Below are positions 53,587 through 61,787 of a stretch of DNA of 64,000 nucleotides, in pieces. Under the pieces are notes generated by a model. It saw nothing but the letters and a program-made list of their open reading frames with translations, was not told the origin of the DNA and did not search any database. How positions within the stretch are numbered: position 1 is the stretch's first letter; each line of letters starts with the position of its first letter. Position numbers and translations under genes: made by a program. The stretch spans positions 529,132-593,131 of the forward strand of contig JAFEBO010000006.1 of assembly GCA_018242625.1 (NCBI GenBank), in the 5' to 3' direction. This DNA is from Planctomycetota bacterium. GTDB lineage: Bacteria > Planctomycetota > Phycisphaerae > Phycisphaerales > UBA1924.

Positions 53587-54780
53587 ATGAGGCAAGGCTT
53601 AGTAGGAGCGGTCTTGGCGCTGGCGGCGGGCGCGTCGTTGTGCGCCGCGCAGCAGTGCACGGGACAGGTCGGCTGGTGGAAGTTCGATGGCGACGTGAGC
53701 GATTCGTCGGGGCTGGGGAACAGCGGCACGTTTTTCGGAGGACTTCCCAACTTTGTGCCGGGCGTGCACGGCCAGGCGCTGGAACTGGACGGCATCGACG
53801 ACTTCGTCCGCGTGCAGAATGTTGCCTCGCTCAATCCTTCGTCCGCGATATCCCTTGTCGCGTGGGCACGGATCAGGCCTTATGCGGGTTCGGGCTCCGA
53901 TCCGATCATCGACAAGGCGTATTTCTCGCACAACCCGCCGTACTACCAGTACCACCTCGGAGTTACCGGTTCTCAATACGGCAACTCGCAGCGATCGATC
54001 TCGTTTGTGACCTCCACCTCCGCGGGGAGCATCGGCACGGGCACGGCGCCGCTCGCGTATTCGACTGGCCAATGGTGCTTCGTCGTGGGAACGTACGACG
54101 GGACCAAGAGCCGCTTTTATTTGAACGGCGAGCTGCTGGACACCCAGGTGCTGCAGGGAACGATCAGTGATTTCGGCTCGCCGTTGCAGTTCGGAAAGTT
54201 CAACAACCTGAACTTCTTTCTGCCCGCGGCGCTGGACGATATCCGCATCTTCAATCGCGCCATCAGCGCGGACGAGGTTGCGGCGCTCTATGCCAATCCG
54301 GAGGGTGCGGCGGCTGTATTGCCGGCGGCGGCGGGCGTGTGCGCGGGCGGGTCGGTGACATTCCGCGCCGCGCACCTGGCGAGCGCCTCGGCGGCGTACG
54401 CATGGAAACTCGACGGCAGCCCGATCTCCGATGGCACGCTGCCCGATGGCACGACCGTGAGCGGCTCTTCAACCGGCGAGTTGACGCTCGGCGGGCTCTT
54501 CGGCGCGGCGGTGCGCTCGGTGACCTGCGATGTGACCTCGTGCTCCGGTATCTCGCAGACTCCGGCGGCCACGGTGCGGGTGTGCGCGTCCGATTTCAAT
54601 TGCGACGGCGCGGTCGACGACGCGGACTTTGTGTCCTTTGCCGCCGCGTACAACCTGCTGGTCTGCGACGACGCCGAGATGCCCGCGGGCTGTCCGGGCG
54701 ATCTGAATCGCGACGGCCAGGTGGATGATGCCGACTTCGTCATCTTCGTCGCGGCGTACGATGCACTGATCTGTCCATAG
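53587..54780 (+). CDS. LamG-domain secreted protein with dockerin
   Basis: A 397-residue protein; ATG 53587 follows GGGGAGAGG and starts a signal peptide (M-R-Q-G-L-V-G-A-V-L-A-L-A-A-G-A). Residues 25-235 form a concanavalin-like LamG domain: G-W-W-K-F-D-G-D-V-S-D-S-S-G near the start, then L-E-L-D-G-I-D-D-F-V-R-V, G-T-Y-D-G-T-K-S-R-F-Y-L-N-G and L-D-D-I-R-I-F-N-R-A-I-S at the end. This is followed by an Ig-like segment (A-Y-A-W-K-L-D-G-S-P-I). The dockerin is at 54583-54780 and ends A-L-I-C-P. LamG domains bind glycans or proteins; no hydrolase domain is present. It is the first of the plus-strand dockerin genes. Confidence 0.87.
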   Translation: MRQGLVGAVLALAAGASLCAAQQCTGQVGWWKFDGDVSDSSGLGNSGTFFGGLPNFVPGVHGQALELDGIDDFVRVQNVASLNPSSAISLVAWARIRPYAGSGSDPIIDKAYFSHNPPYYQYHLGVTGSQYGNSQRSISFVTSTSAGSIGTGTAPLAYSTGQWCFVVGTYDGTKSRFYLNGELLDTQVLQGTISDFGSPLQFGKFNNLNFFLPAALDDIRIFNRAISADEVAALYANPEGAAAVLPAAAGVCAGGSVTFRAAHLASASAAYAWKLDGSPISDGTLPDGTTVSGSSTGELTLGGLFGAAVRSVTCDVTSCSGISQTPAATVRVCASDFNCDGAVDDADFVSFAAAYNLLVCDDAEMPAGCPGDLNRDGQVDDADFVIFVAAYDALICP

Positions 54781-54915
54781 CAGAATTCGGGCCCGTCGTA
54801 TTCTCATCGCCGTCGTTGTTAAACCCGTACGAGCGGTGCGCACGATTGAGCCTCAGTCTCACTGGACTCGCGGTTCTTTCGACGCGTAGATTCTGATTCA
54901 TCTCGGAGACACATC

Positions 54916-56481
54916 ATGCGTTTGGACAGTGTTTTTGTGTCCGCTTGCTGCGCGCTCGCCTGCCACGGCCTTGCCCAGCCCACCTACGACGTTCTCGACG
55001 TTGGCGACCTTGTCAACGGCGTCGGCACCTCCGATCCCCGCGGCATCAACAACGCCGGTCAGGTTATCGGCACCGCCTCGCCCGCCAGTGGCCCGACCCG
55101 CGGTTTTCGTTGGGAGCCCGCAAACGGCATCAAAGCTCTGCTCAGCGCGCTGCCCGGACAGACCAACGCGAACGCCGTCGTCGTCGATCCGTACTTCATC
55201 GCCAACGACGGCACCGTGCTCGGCGGTGCGCCCGTCTACAACGGCGCCAGTTTCGTGAACTATCACGCGGCCAAATGGACCAGCCCCACCGCGTCGTTCG
55301 AAATCCTCAACTCCGGCACGCAGCGCTCCAACGCCAGCGCCATGAACGCGCTGGGCGACATCGCCGGTTACGAGAACATCCCGCCCGGCTTCAGCCGCCC
55401 CCGTCTCTGGCTCGCCGACGGCAGCACGGTCAGCATCCCGATCCTCCCCAGCGAGACGATCGGCATCGCCCAGCGCATCACCGACGACGGTCGCACCCTG
55501 GTCTACGTCAGTCAGTCCGCCTCGCCCTATCTCAAGGCTTTCATCCGCAAGCCCGACGGCACCCGCGTCGACATCCCCTTCATCGCCGGCACCGAGCAGT
55601 TCACGCCCGCGGACATGAACAACCTGGGCCAGGTTGTGGGCGTGGTGCGTCAGGGCAGCCTGAGCAAGGCGATCATCTGGGACGAAACCGGCGGCACACG
55701 CTTCCTGCCTCTGGGCACAATGACCGAGTCGGGCGCCATGGGCATCAACGACGCGGGCGCGATCGTCGGCTGGGTGAAGGGTCCGGGCTTCGCGTTCCTG
55801 ACCGCCGCCATCTGGTACACGCCCACGTCCAACCCAGTCATCTTGTCCCAACGCCTCACGCCGGCTTCCAGCACCTGGGGCATTGTCGGCGGCGACAGCG
55901 TCAGCGACATCAACGAGAGCGGCTGGATCCTGGTGACCGGCCTCACGCCCCCCAAGCCCGGTCGCTACCAGCACGCCGCGGTGCTCGCCCCTGCGTACCC
56001 GTGCCCGGTCTTCAGTGATCATCCGGACAACGTCCGCTTCAACTACAACTCCTCGATCATTTATCTCGGTGCCGCGGCGAGTTCGAATCAGGTCATCACC
56101 TACTCCTGGAAGCGCAACGGGCAGACTGTGACCGACGGCCTCTACGGCAACACCCGCGTCATCGGAGCGACGACCAACGCCCTGCGGATTCAGAATCCGA
56201 CGCCCGCCTGGGCCGGCGAGTGGATCTGCGAAGCAACGAACGCGTGCAGCACCGTGGCGAGCACGGCGGCACAGGTAACGATCTGCCGCGCCGATTTCAA
56301 CAACGACAATCAGGTGGACGATGCCGATTTCGGCACGTTCGTTGTTTCGTACAACTTGCTGGACTGTTTCGATCCGGGGATGGTGGGGGGCTGCCGCGCC
56401 GACCTCAACGGCGACCTCGTCGTGGATGACGCGGATTTCACTCATTTTGTGCTCGCATACAACGATCTGGTGTGCCCCTGA
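54916..56481 (+). CDS. HAF-repeat-like secreted protein with Ig-like domain and dockerin
   Basis: A 521-residue protein, start ATG 54916 with CGGAGA upstream and a short signal peptide ending near A-C-H-G-L-A-Q. The main domain (residues 25-350) shows repeats of the type G-I-N-N-A-G-Q-V-I-G-T, A-M-N-A-L-G-D-I-A-G-Y, D-M-N-N-L-G-Q-V-V-G-V and G-I-N-D-A-G-A-I-V-G-W. These match the HAF family of extracellular repeats, probably a beta-propeller. An Ig-like domain (I-T-Y-S-W-K-R-N-G-Q-T-V-T-D-G) follows near residues 360-455. The dockerin is at 56284-56481 and ends L-V-C-P. Function is unknown, probably binding. Confidence 0.83.
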   Translation: MRLDSVFVSACCALACHGLAQPTYDVLDVGDLVNGVGTSDPRGINNAGQVIGTASPASGPTRGFRWEPANGIKALLSALPGQTNANAVVVDPYFIANDGTVLGGAPVYNGASFVNYHAAKWTSPTASFEILNSGTQRSNASAMNALGDIAGYENIPPGFSRPRLWLADGSTVSIPILPSETIGIAQRITDDGRTLVYVSQSASPYLKAFIRKPDGTRVDIPFIAGTEQFTPADMNNLGQVVGVVRQGSLSKAIIWDETGGTRFLPLGTMTESGAMGINDAGAIVGWVKGPGFAFLTAAIWYTPTSNPVILSQRLTPASSTWGIVGGDSVSDINESGWILVTGLTPPKPGRYQHAAVLAPAYPCPVFSDHPDNVRFNYNSSIIYLGAAASSNQVITYSWKRNGQTVTDGLYGNTRVIGATTNALRIQNPTPAWAGEWICEATNACSTVASTAAQVTICRADFNNDNQVDDADFGTFVVSYNLLDCFDPGMVGGCRADLNGDLVVDDADFTHFVLAYNDLVCP

Positions 56482-56572
56482 TGCATTCCGGGCGGGGGAG
56501 GCCGCCGGCAATCGCAGAATTTTCTTGACGGATATCGCCCGATCGCGACAATACACCGCGGAGGGTTTCGTC

Positions 56573-57835
56573 ATGCAAACAACGCGTCTGATCACGCTCG
56601 CGCTCCTTACGTTCACCAGTTCTATGTCGCTCGGACAGTCGCTGGTGGGCGCCAGTGCCCCCAACACGGTCGGCGGGCAGGGCGGCAGCGATCTCATTGT
56701 CATCGACCCCGCCACGGGCTCGTGGGACTTCTACATGCGTGTCCCCCACGACACCAGCGACAGCCGCCAGCTCTACTACTTCACCTCGCTTCCGGGTTGC
56801 CGCCTCGCCTCAACCCTCTACCGCAACAACGGCACCGCCAACACGACCGCCCAGTACATGGTCATCAACCCCGGCACCGGCGGCGTCTCGACCTTCAATT
56901 TCGGTGCGCCGCTCGCAACCAGTTACATTGAAGGAATCGAGTACTCTCCCCGCCACGGCAACCTGCTGGTGTCTTTCGGCGCGCTGGGCAACTTTGGTAC
57001 CAACCGTCTCGCGGTTGTCAACGCCGACGATGGCACCGTGATCTCGAGTACGACCGCGATCTCGGGCATTGCCGACATGGACTACATCGTGAGCACCGCT
57101 TCCGAGGACCTGTTCATCGATTTCAATGCGGGCACCGCCGCGGCCCGCATCAAAAAGCTCACGAACCCGCTCCCCGCGACCGCGTTTACAAGTTTCGCCT
57201 CGCCGCCGCTCCTGAACCTCTATTGGGATGCCGCCCGGCACCCATCCACCAACGAAATCATCTTCGCCGATACCAACGGTAATCGTCTGGTGCGTCTGGT
57301 CGGGAATGCCTATGTCAGCGGTCCCAGCCTGGCGGGCGGAGCCCAGATTCGTGGGCTCGCGTGGGGGTTCCTGCCCCCCCGGACGGTGATGCCCGCGTTT
57401 GCGGGCGTCTGCCCCGGCGGCACCGCCACCATCACGGCGCACGCGGTGGGCACGGGGCCGTTCTCGTACAAGTGGCGAAAGGACGGTCAGGACATCGCCG
57501 CGAGCGAGAACCCGTCCGCGCTCAAGCCCACGCTGGAACTTCCCGGAGCCAGCGGCGCAACGGTCGGTCAGTACGATTGCGTGATACTCAACGACTGCGG
57601 CACGCATGTCACCGACGCTGTTCCTTTCATCCTTTGCGTCGCCGATCTCAACTGCGACGGCGCTGTGGACGACACCGATTTCACGATTTTCCTTGTTCAG
57701 TACAACATTCTCGATTGCGCCGACCCGTCCATGCCAGCCGGCTGCAGTTGCGATTTCAATGCGGACGGAATCGTCGAGGACACCGATTTCCAGCTTTTCC
57801 TGCCCGCCTACAACCGCTTCGCCTGCGGCGAATGA
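56573..57835 (+). CDS. Secreted propeller-like protein with Ig-like domain and dockerin
   Basis: A protein of about 420 residues. ATG 56573 with GGAGGG upstream starts the signal peptide M-Q-T-T-R-L-I-T-L-A-L-L-T-F-T-S. Residues 25-265 contain strands of the form G-N-L-L-V-S-F-G-A-L-G, R-L-A-V-V-N-A-D-D-G-T and N-E-I-I-F-A-D-T-N-G-N-R-L, suggesting an NHL/YVTN-like propeller; the family is not certain. An Ig-like domain follows (F-S-Y-K-W-R-K-D-G-Q-D-I). The dockerin (57635-57835) is divergent: its second half begins C-S-C-D-F-N and it ends C-G-E instead of C-P. Confidence 0.82.
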   Translation: MQTTRLITLALLTFTSSMSLGQSLVGASAPNTVGGQGGSDLIVIDPATGSWDFYMRVPHDTSDSRQLYYFTSLPGCRLASTLYRNNGTANTTAQYMVINPGTGGVSTFNFGAPLATSYIEGIEYSPRHGNLLVSFGALGNFGTNRLAVVNADDGTVISSTTAISGIADMDYIVSTASEDLFIDFNAGTAAARIKKLTNPLPATAFTSFASPPLLNLYWDAARHPSTNEIIFADTNGNRLVRLVGNAYVSGPSLAGGAQIRGLAWGFLPPRTVMPAFAGVCPGGTATITAHAVGTGPFSYKWRKDGQDIAASENPSALKPTLELPGASGATVGQYDCVILNDCGTHVTDAVPFILCVADLNCDGAVDDTDFTIFLVQYNILDCADPSMPAGCSCDFNADGIVEDTDFQLFLPAYNRFACGE

Positions 57836-58054
57836 ACTCGCATCTTATCGCAGTTGCATTTCCACCAAAGGGGGCTCCGGCGACCATGTTGCCATTGTGT
57901 ATACTGCAAGCCTCGAGGGGTATTGGGTTAGGAATCAATGCAATAAAACTGGGCCGCAAGAGCGCGAATGGTGAGGGCATACTCACAGTGTGTGTTCTGG
58001 CAGGTGCTTCATAGAACGGGTTTGTGCTGTCACGGATTTCGGGAGTCCATCGTC

Positions 58055-61000
58055 ATGATGATCGGGATTCAACGGTGCTTGCTCGCGGTCCTGGCGGTTC
58101 TCATTTGCCTGCAAGCTCGAGCGGACTGGGGTCTCAAGTTTGAAGTGTGGGACGGTTCGAACTGGGTGAGCAGTGTGAACGCGGCTGTCGGGGATGTTGT
58201 CAAATTCCGCGTCGGCTCCTATTTCACCGACGGCACCTTGGTCATTACGGCAGACGGCGCGGGTGGCGCTCTTGACCTGAATCGCTTTACCGGCTCGAAC
58301 AAGTTCACGAACTTCTCGGTCGGTCAGGACGTGATCCAGAACCTCGTCCGCACGATGCCGACGGGCAACGTCGCGCTCCTGACCAATACGGGCAACGGCG
58401 TCGTGGGCACCACGGTGGCCACGAGCTTTGCTTCGCAGGTGATCCTCGGAGACCTCAATCCGACTCCCATTTATTACCGCGAGATCTATAAGGGCGAAAT
58501 CAAGATCGTGGACGGCACGGCCCGCACTCTGACCTGGACCTCGAACAGCTTCGGTGTCGGGAGCGTCAAGGGGCTCACTTTCTACAACGCCGGCTCACCG
58601 ATCAACAAGAACACCGCCGCGCCCGAGGGAACTCCCACGCACATCCCGGCGCAGATCGCGGTCAGCGGGTGCGCGAAGCCGGGCGTGAGCGGCCCGAGCG
58701 CTCAGTCCGTTTGCGCCGGATCGCAGGTTTCCTTCTCCGTAACTGCGACGTTCGGGCCTGTCACCTATCAATGGCGCAAGAACTCGAATCCGATCGATGG
58801 CCAGACGCAGAGCACACTCACTCTGAATACTGTGAACAAGGACGATGAAGGGGAGTACGACGTCATCGTCACGAATGCGTGCGGGTCGACGACAAGCGGC
58901 AAGGCGGCGCTCGCGGTTTATGCGCCCCCCGCAGTTCTTTCCCAGCCCAACAGTGTTGTTGTGCGCCCGGGGTCCAACGGCGGATTCTCGGTCGTCGCCG
59001 TCGGCAGCGGGCCGCTGCAGTACCAATGGAAGAAAGACAACGTCGCGCTCTCGGATGGAGGCCGGATCGCCGGTGCTCTTACAGCGGTGCTCCAGATCTC
59101 AAACGCCCAGGTGGCGGACAAAGGCGAGTATTCCTGCACGGTGACGGATCCAATCAATCCGTTCTGCAACTCGACCACAACTGCGACTGCGCAGTTCAGC
59201 GTGGGCGACTGCGCGATCACATGGGCGCAGGTTGCGACCTCGGGCCCAGGTGCGCGGCGCAATCCCGCGATGGCGTACGACTCCGCGCGTGGGCGCCTTG
59301 TTCTCTTCGGGGGTTCCAACAACTCGGGCACGCTCGGCGATACGTGGGAATGGGACGGCAGCACGTGGACGCTGCGATCGACCAGCGGGCCAGGGCCGCG
59401 GACCGGCGTGGCGATGGCGTTTGATGCGACCCACGGCCGAACTCTTCTCTTCGGCGGCTACAACGCCGCTTCCCAGGCCCAGAGTGATACGTGGAGCTGG
59501 GACGGAACAACCTGGACCAAGGTTGCAACCACGGGTCCGACCGCACGCTTCTACGGGACAATGACCTTTGATGGAGCCCGGGGTGAGATTATCTTCTTTG
59601 GGGGGCTCCAGCAGAATTTCGCTCTTCCTTCAGATACCTGGGCGTGGGATGGGGTTAAGTGGGTGCTGGTATCGAACACGGGCCCCGGAGGCAGGTACGC
59701 CGCTTCGATGGCATACGACTCGGTCCGCCAGCGCGTAGTGGTGTTCGGCGGATTTGATGTGTCCAGCACGAACTTCGCCGACACCTGGGAGTGGGACGGT
59801 GTTGCTTGGGCGAAGAAGGCCGACGGCACGCCGACGGCCCGCACCGGGGCGTCGCTGGCGTTCGATCCCGGACGCGGCCGCATCATCATGTTCGGCGGGC
59901 GCCTGCAGGTTGAGGATCAGATCGCCTGGAGCACCCGTACGTGGGAGTGGGACGGCACGACTTGGGTTTCAACCCTGACCGGAAATCCGTCGGCACGCTG
60001 GCTCGCGGGCATGACGCTGGATACTTCCAAGCAGCGCATCGTGCTTTTCGGAGGTGAGGATTCGAGCGGCGGCTTGCTCGGAGACACATGGGAGCTCGCT
60101 GCCCGCATCCCCATCACCCAGCAGCCGACCAGCGTCGCAACCAACTTCGGTCAGAACGCGGCGTTCAACGTCGCGGCAACCGGCACGGGCCTGACCTATC
60201 GCTGGCGGAAGAACGGCGCCGACCTGACCGCCGATCCTCGGATCAGCGGTGTGGCCACTCCAAACCTGCTGATCACCCAGGCCGGACTTCAGGATGAAGG
60301 GACGTACGACGTTGTGATCACCAGCCTCTGCGGTCAGGAGATCAGCCAGCAGGCGCTGCTCTCGGTCGCCAGCTGCCCATCCTCGTGGCAGGACCTGCAG
60401 GTGAGCGGCCCCATCCCGCGGTTCAGCGGCGCGGCCGCGGCGGACGTGCCGCACAAGCAGATCGTGCTGTTCGGAGGCCGCTCGAGCGGCGGTCTGCTCG
60501 GGGATACCTGGATCTGGAACGGCAACGCGTGGAGCCAGAGGTTCGTCGTCGGCCCGAGCGCACGTTCGGACCACACCATGGCTTCGTGGGGGTCGGGCGT
60601 CCTGCTGTTCGGCGGGCGAGATACGCCCGGCAATACCAACAAAAGCGACACATGGTTCTGGAACGGCACGTCCTGGGCACAGCTCAGTCCGCCCCACGCG
60701 CCCCCGGAACTCGCCGGGCATTCGATGGCGTACGACAGCGTGCGCAACCGCGTCGTCGTCTTCGGCGGCGTCAAGTCCGGCGACATCTTCAGCAACGAGA
60801 CATGGGAGTTCGACGGCTCAGACTGGACGATGGTCGCGGCGTCGGGCCCGGCACCCAGATTTGCGCAGAGCATGACCTTCGACTCGGTACGCGGCAAGAC
60901 CGTGATGTACGGCGGAGCGCTGTTCTTCGGAACCGTCTTCTTCGACACATGGGAGTGGGACGGCGTTGCCTGGACCAAGAAGTTTGAAGGTGGCCCTCCC

Positions 61001-61720
61001 GCTCAGGTCTACGGGTCACTCACGTTTGATCCGCTCCGCGGGCGCAGCATCTTTGTCAGCGGCTACACGCACAACCGGGTCTTCTCATCCGAAACCTGGG
61101 AGTGGAACGGCACCAACTGGGCCAAGTCGCTCAACATCAGCCCATCGGTTCGGGAACTCCCCGCGGTGGCGTACGACTACCAGCGGTCGCGACTGGTGCT
61201 GTTCGGGGGCCTCAATCCGGCGGGCACGTACCTTGGCGATTCCTGGGGCCTGATCCTGGGCCCCTCGGTTGTGACGCCTCCGCAAAACCAGATCGTGCCC
61301 GCAGTCCATGCCGCGATCTTTTCAGTCAGCGGGTCCGCGCCCGGATTGCAGTATCAGTGGCTCCGGAATGGATCCAACATGGCTGATGGCGGGCGCATCT
61401 CCGGGACGCACACCTCCACTCTGACGATCGCGACGGCGACCGCCGCGGACGCCGCGAGCTACCGCGTGCGCGTCACCGATGCGTGCGGCTCCAACGTGAT
61501 CTCCGCGCCGGCGACGCTCACGGTGACGTGCGTGTCCGACCTGAACGGCGACGGGGTCGTGGATGATGCCGATTTCTCAGTCTTTGTCGTCGCGTACGAC
61601 GCGCTGCTCTGTGATCCGGCGCCGACCGCCTGCGTTGCCGATCTGAACGTGGACGGCTTTGTGGACGATTCGGACTTCACGATCTTCGTTGTCGCGTACG
61701 ACAATCTCGAGTGTCCGTGA
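58055..61720 (+). CDS. Multidomain protein: Ig-like domains, two Kelch propellers, dockerin
   Basis: A protein of about 1221 residues, start ATG 58055 (or 58058) with a signal peptide ending near C-L-Q-A-R-A. The order is: a unique N-terminal domain to about residue 205, Ig-like 1 (Y-Q-W-R-K-N-S-N-P-I), Ig-like 2 (Y-Q-W-K-K-D-N-V-A-L), six Kelch repeats (about 388-682), Ig-like 3 (Y-R-W-R-K-N-G-A-D-L), six more Kelch repeats (about 776-1066), Ig-like 4 (Y-Q-W-L-R-N-G-S-N-M), dockerin. Each Kelch unit has a D-x-x-R-x-R-[IVL]-V-[LM]-F-G-G core followed by D-T-W-E-W-[DN]-G-x-x-W. The dockerin (61529-61720) has a six-residue linker rather than eight. It is a binding or scaffold protein with no catalytic domain. 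Confidence 0.88.
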   Translation: MMIGIQRCLLAVLAVLICLQARADWGLKFEVWDGSNWVSSVNAAVGDVVKFRVGSYFTDGTLVITADGAGGALDLNRFTGSNKFTNFSVGQDVIQNLVRTMPTGNVALLTNTGNGVVGTTVATSFASQVILGDLNPTPIYYREIYKGEIKIVDGTARTLTWTSNSFGVGSVKGLTFYNAGSPINKNTAAPEGTPTHIPAQIAVSGCAKPGVSGPSAQSVCAGSQVSFSVTATFGPVTYQWRKNSNPIDGQTQSTLTLNTVNKDDEGEYDVIVTNACGSTTSGKAALAVYAPPAVLSQPNSVVVRPGSNGGFSVVAVGSGPLQYQWKKDNVALSDGGRIAGALTAVLQISNAQVADKGEYSCTVTDPINPFCNSTTTATAQFSVGDCAITWAQVATSGPGARRNPAMAYDSARGRLVLFGGSNNSGTLGDTWEWDGSTWTLRSTSGPGPRTGVAMAFDATHGRTLLFGGYNAASQAQSDTWSWDGTTWTKVATTGPTARFYGTMTFDGARGEIIFFGGLQQNFALPSDTWAWDGVKWVLVSNTGPGGRYAASMAYDSVRQRVVVFGGFDVSSTNFADTWEWDGVAWAKKADGTPTARTGASLAFDPGRGRIIMFGGRLQVEDQIAWSTRTWEWDGTTWVSTLTGNPSARWLAGMTLDTSKQRIVLFGGEDSSGGLLGDTWELAARIPITQQPTSVATNFGQNAAFNVAATGTGLTYRWRKNGADLTADPRISGVATPNLLITQAGLQDEGTYDVVITSLCGQEISQQALLSVASCPSSWQDLQVSGPIPRFSGAAAADVPHKQIVLFGGRSSGGLLGDTWIWNGNAWSQRFVVGPSARSDHTMASWGSGVLLFGGRDTPGNTNKSDTWFWNGTSWAQLSPPHAPPELAGHSMAYDSVRNRVVVFGGVKSGDIFSNETWEFDGSDWTMVAASGPAPRFAQSMTFDSVRGKTVMYGGALFFGTVFFDTWEWDGVAWTKKFEGGPPAQVYGSLTFDPLRGRSIFVSGYTHNRVFSSETWEWNGTNWAKSLNISPSVRELPAVAYDYQRSRLVLFGGLNPAGTYLGDSWGLILGPSVVTPPQNQIVPAVHAAIFSVSGSAPGLQYQWLRNGSNMADGGRISGTHTSTLTIATATAADAASYRVRVTDACGSNVISAPATLTVTCVSDLNGDGVVDDADFSVFVVAYDALLCDPAPTACVADLNVDGFVDDSDFTIFVVAYDNLECP

Positions 61721-61746
61721 TTTCCTGACGGAACCAGAGCGTCGGG

Positions 61747-61773
61747 GAGCGCCGGCGCCCCCCGGCGCTCATT
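61747..61773 (+). terminator. Hairpin, possible terminator
   Basis: GAGCGCCGG (61747-61755) and CCGGCGCTC (61762-61770) form a perfect 9-bp stem with a 6-base loop, 26 bases after the Kelch gene stop. Only ATTT follows, so intrinsic termination would be weak. Confidence 0.5.
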
Positions 61774-61787
61774 TGAAAGGCGCCGAT

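Noticed and set aside
54898-56715. 605-residue open frame on the minus strand
   Set aside because: Antisense to the HAF-like dockerin gene; no signal peptide or domain.
57836-58054. AT-richer 219-base gap with a TATACT hexamer at 57900
   Set aside because: No matching -35 at a suitable distance was found, so no promoter is reported; the gap otherwise holds only the ribosome binding region of the Kelch gene.
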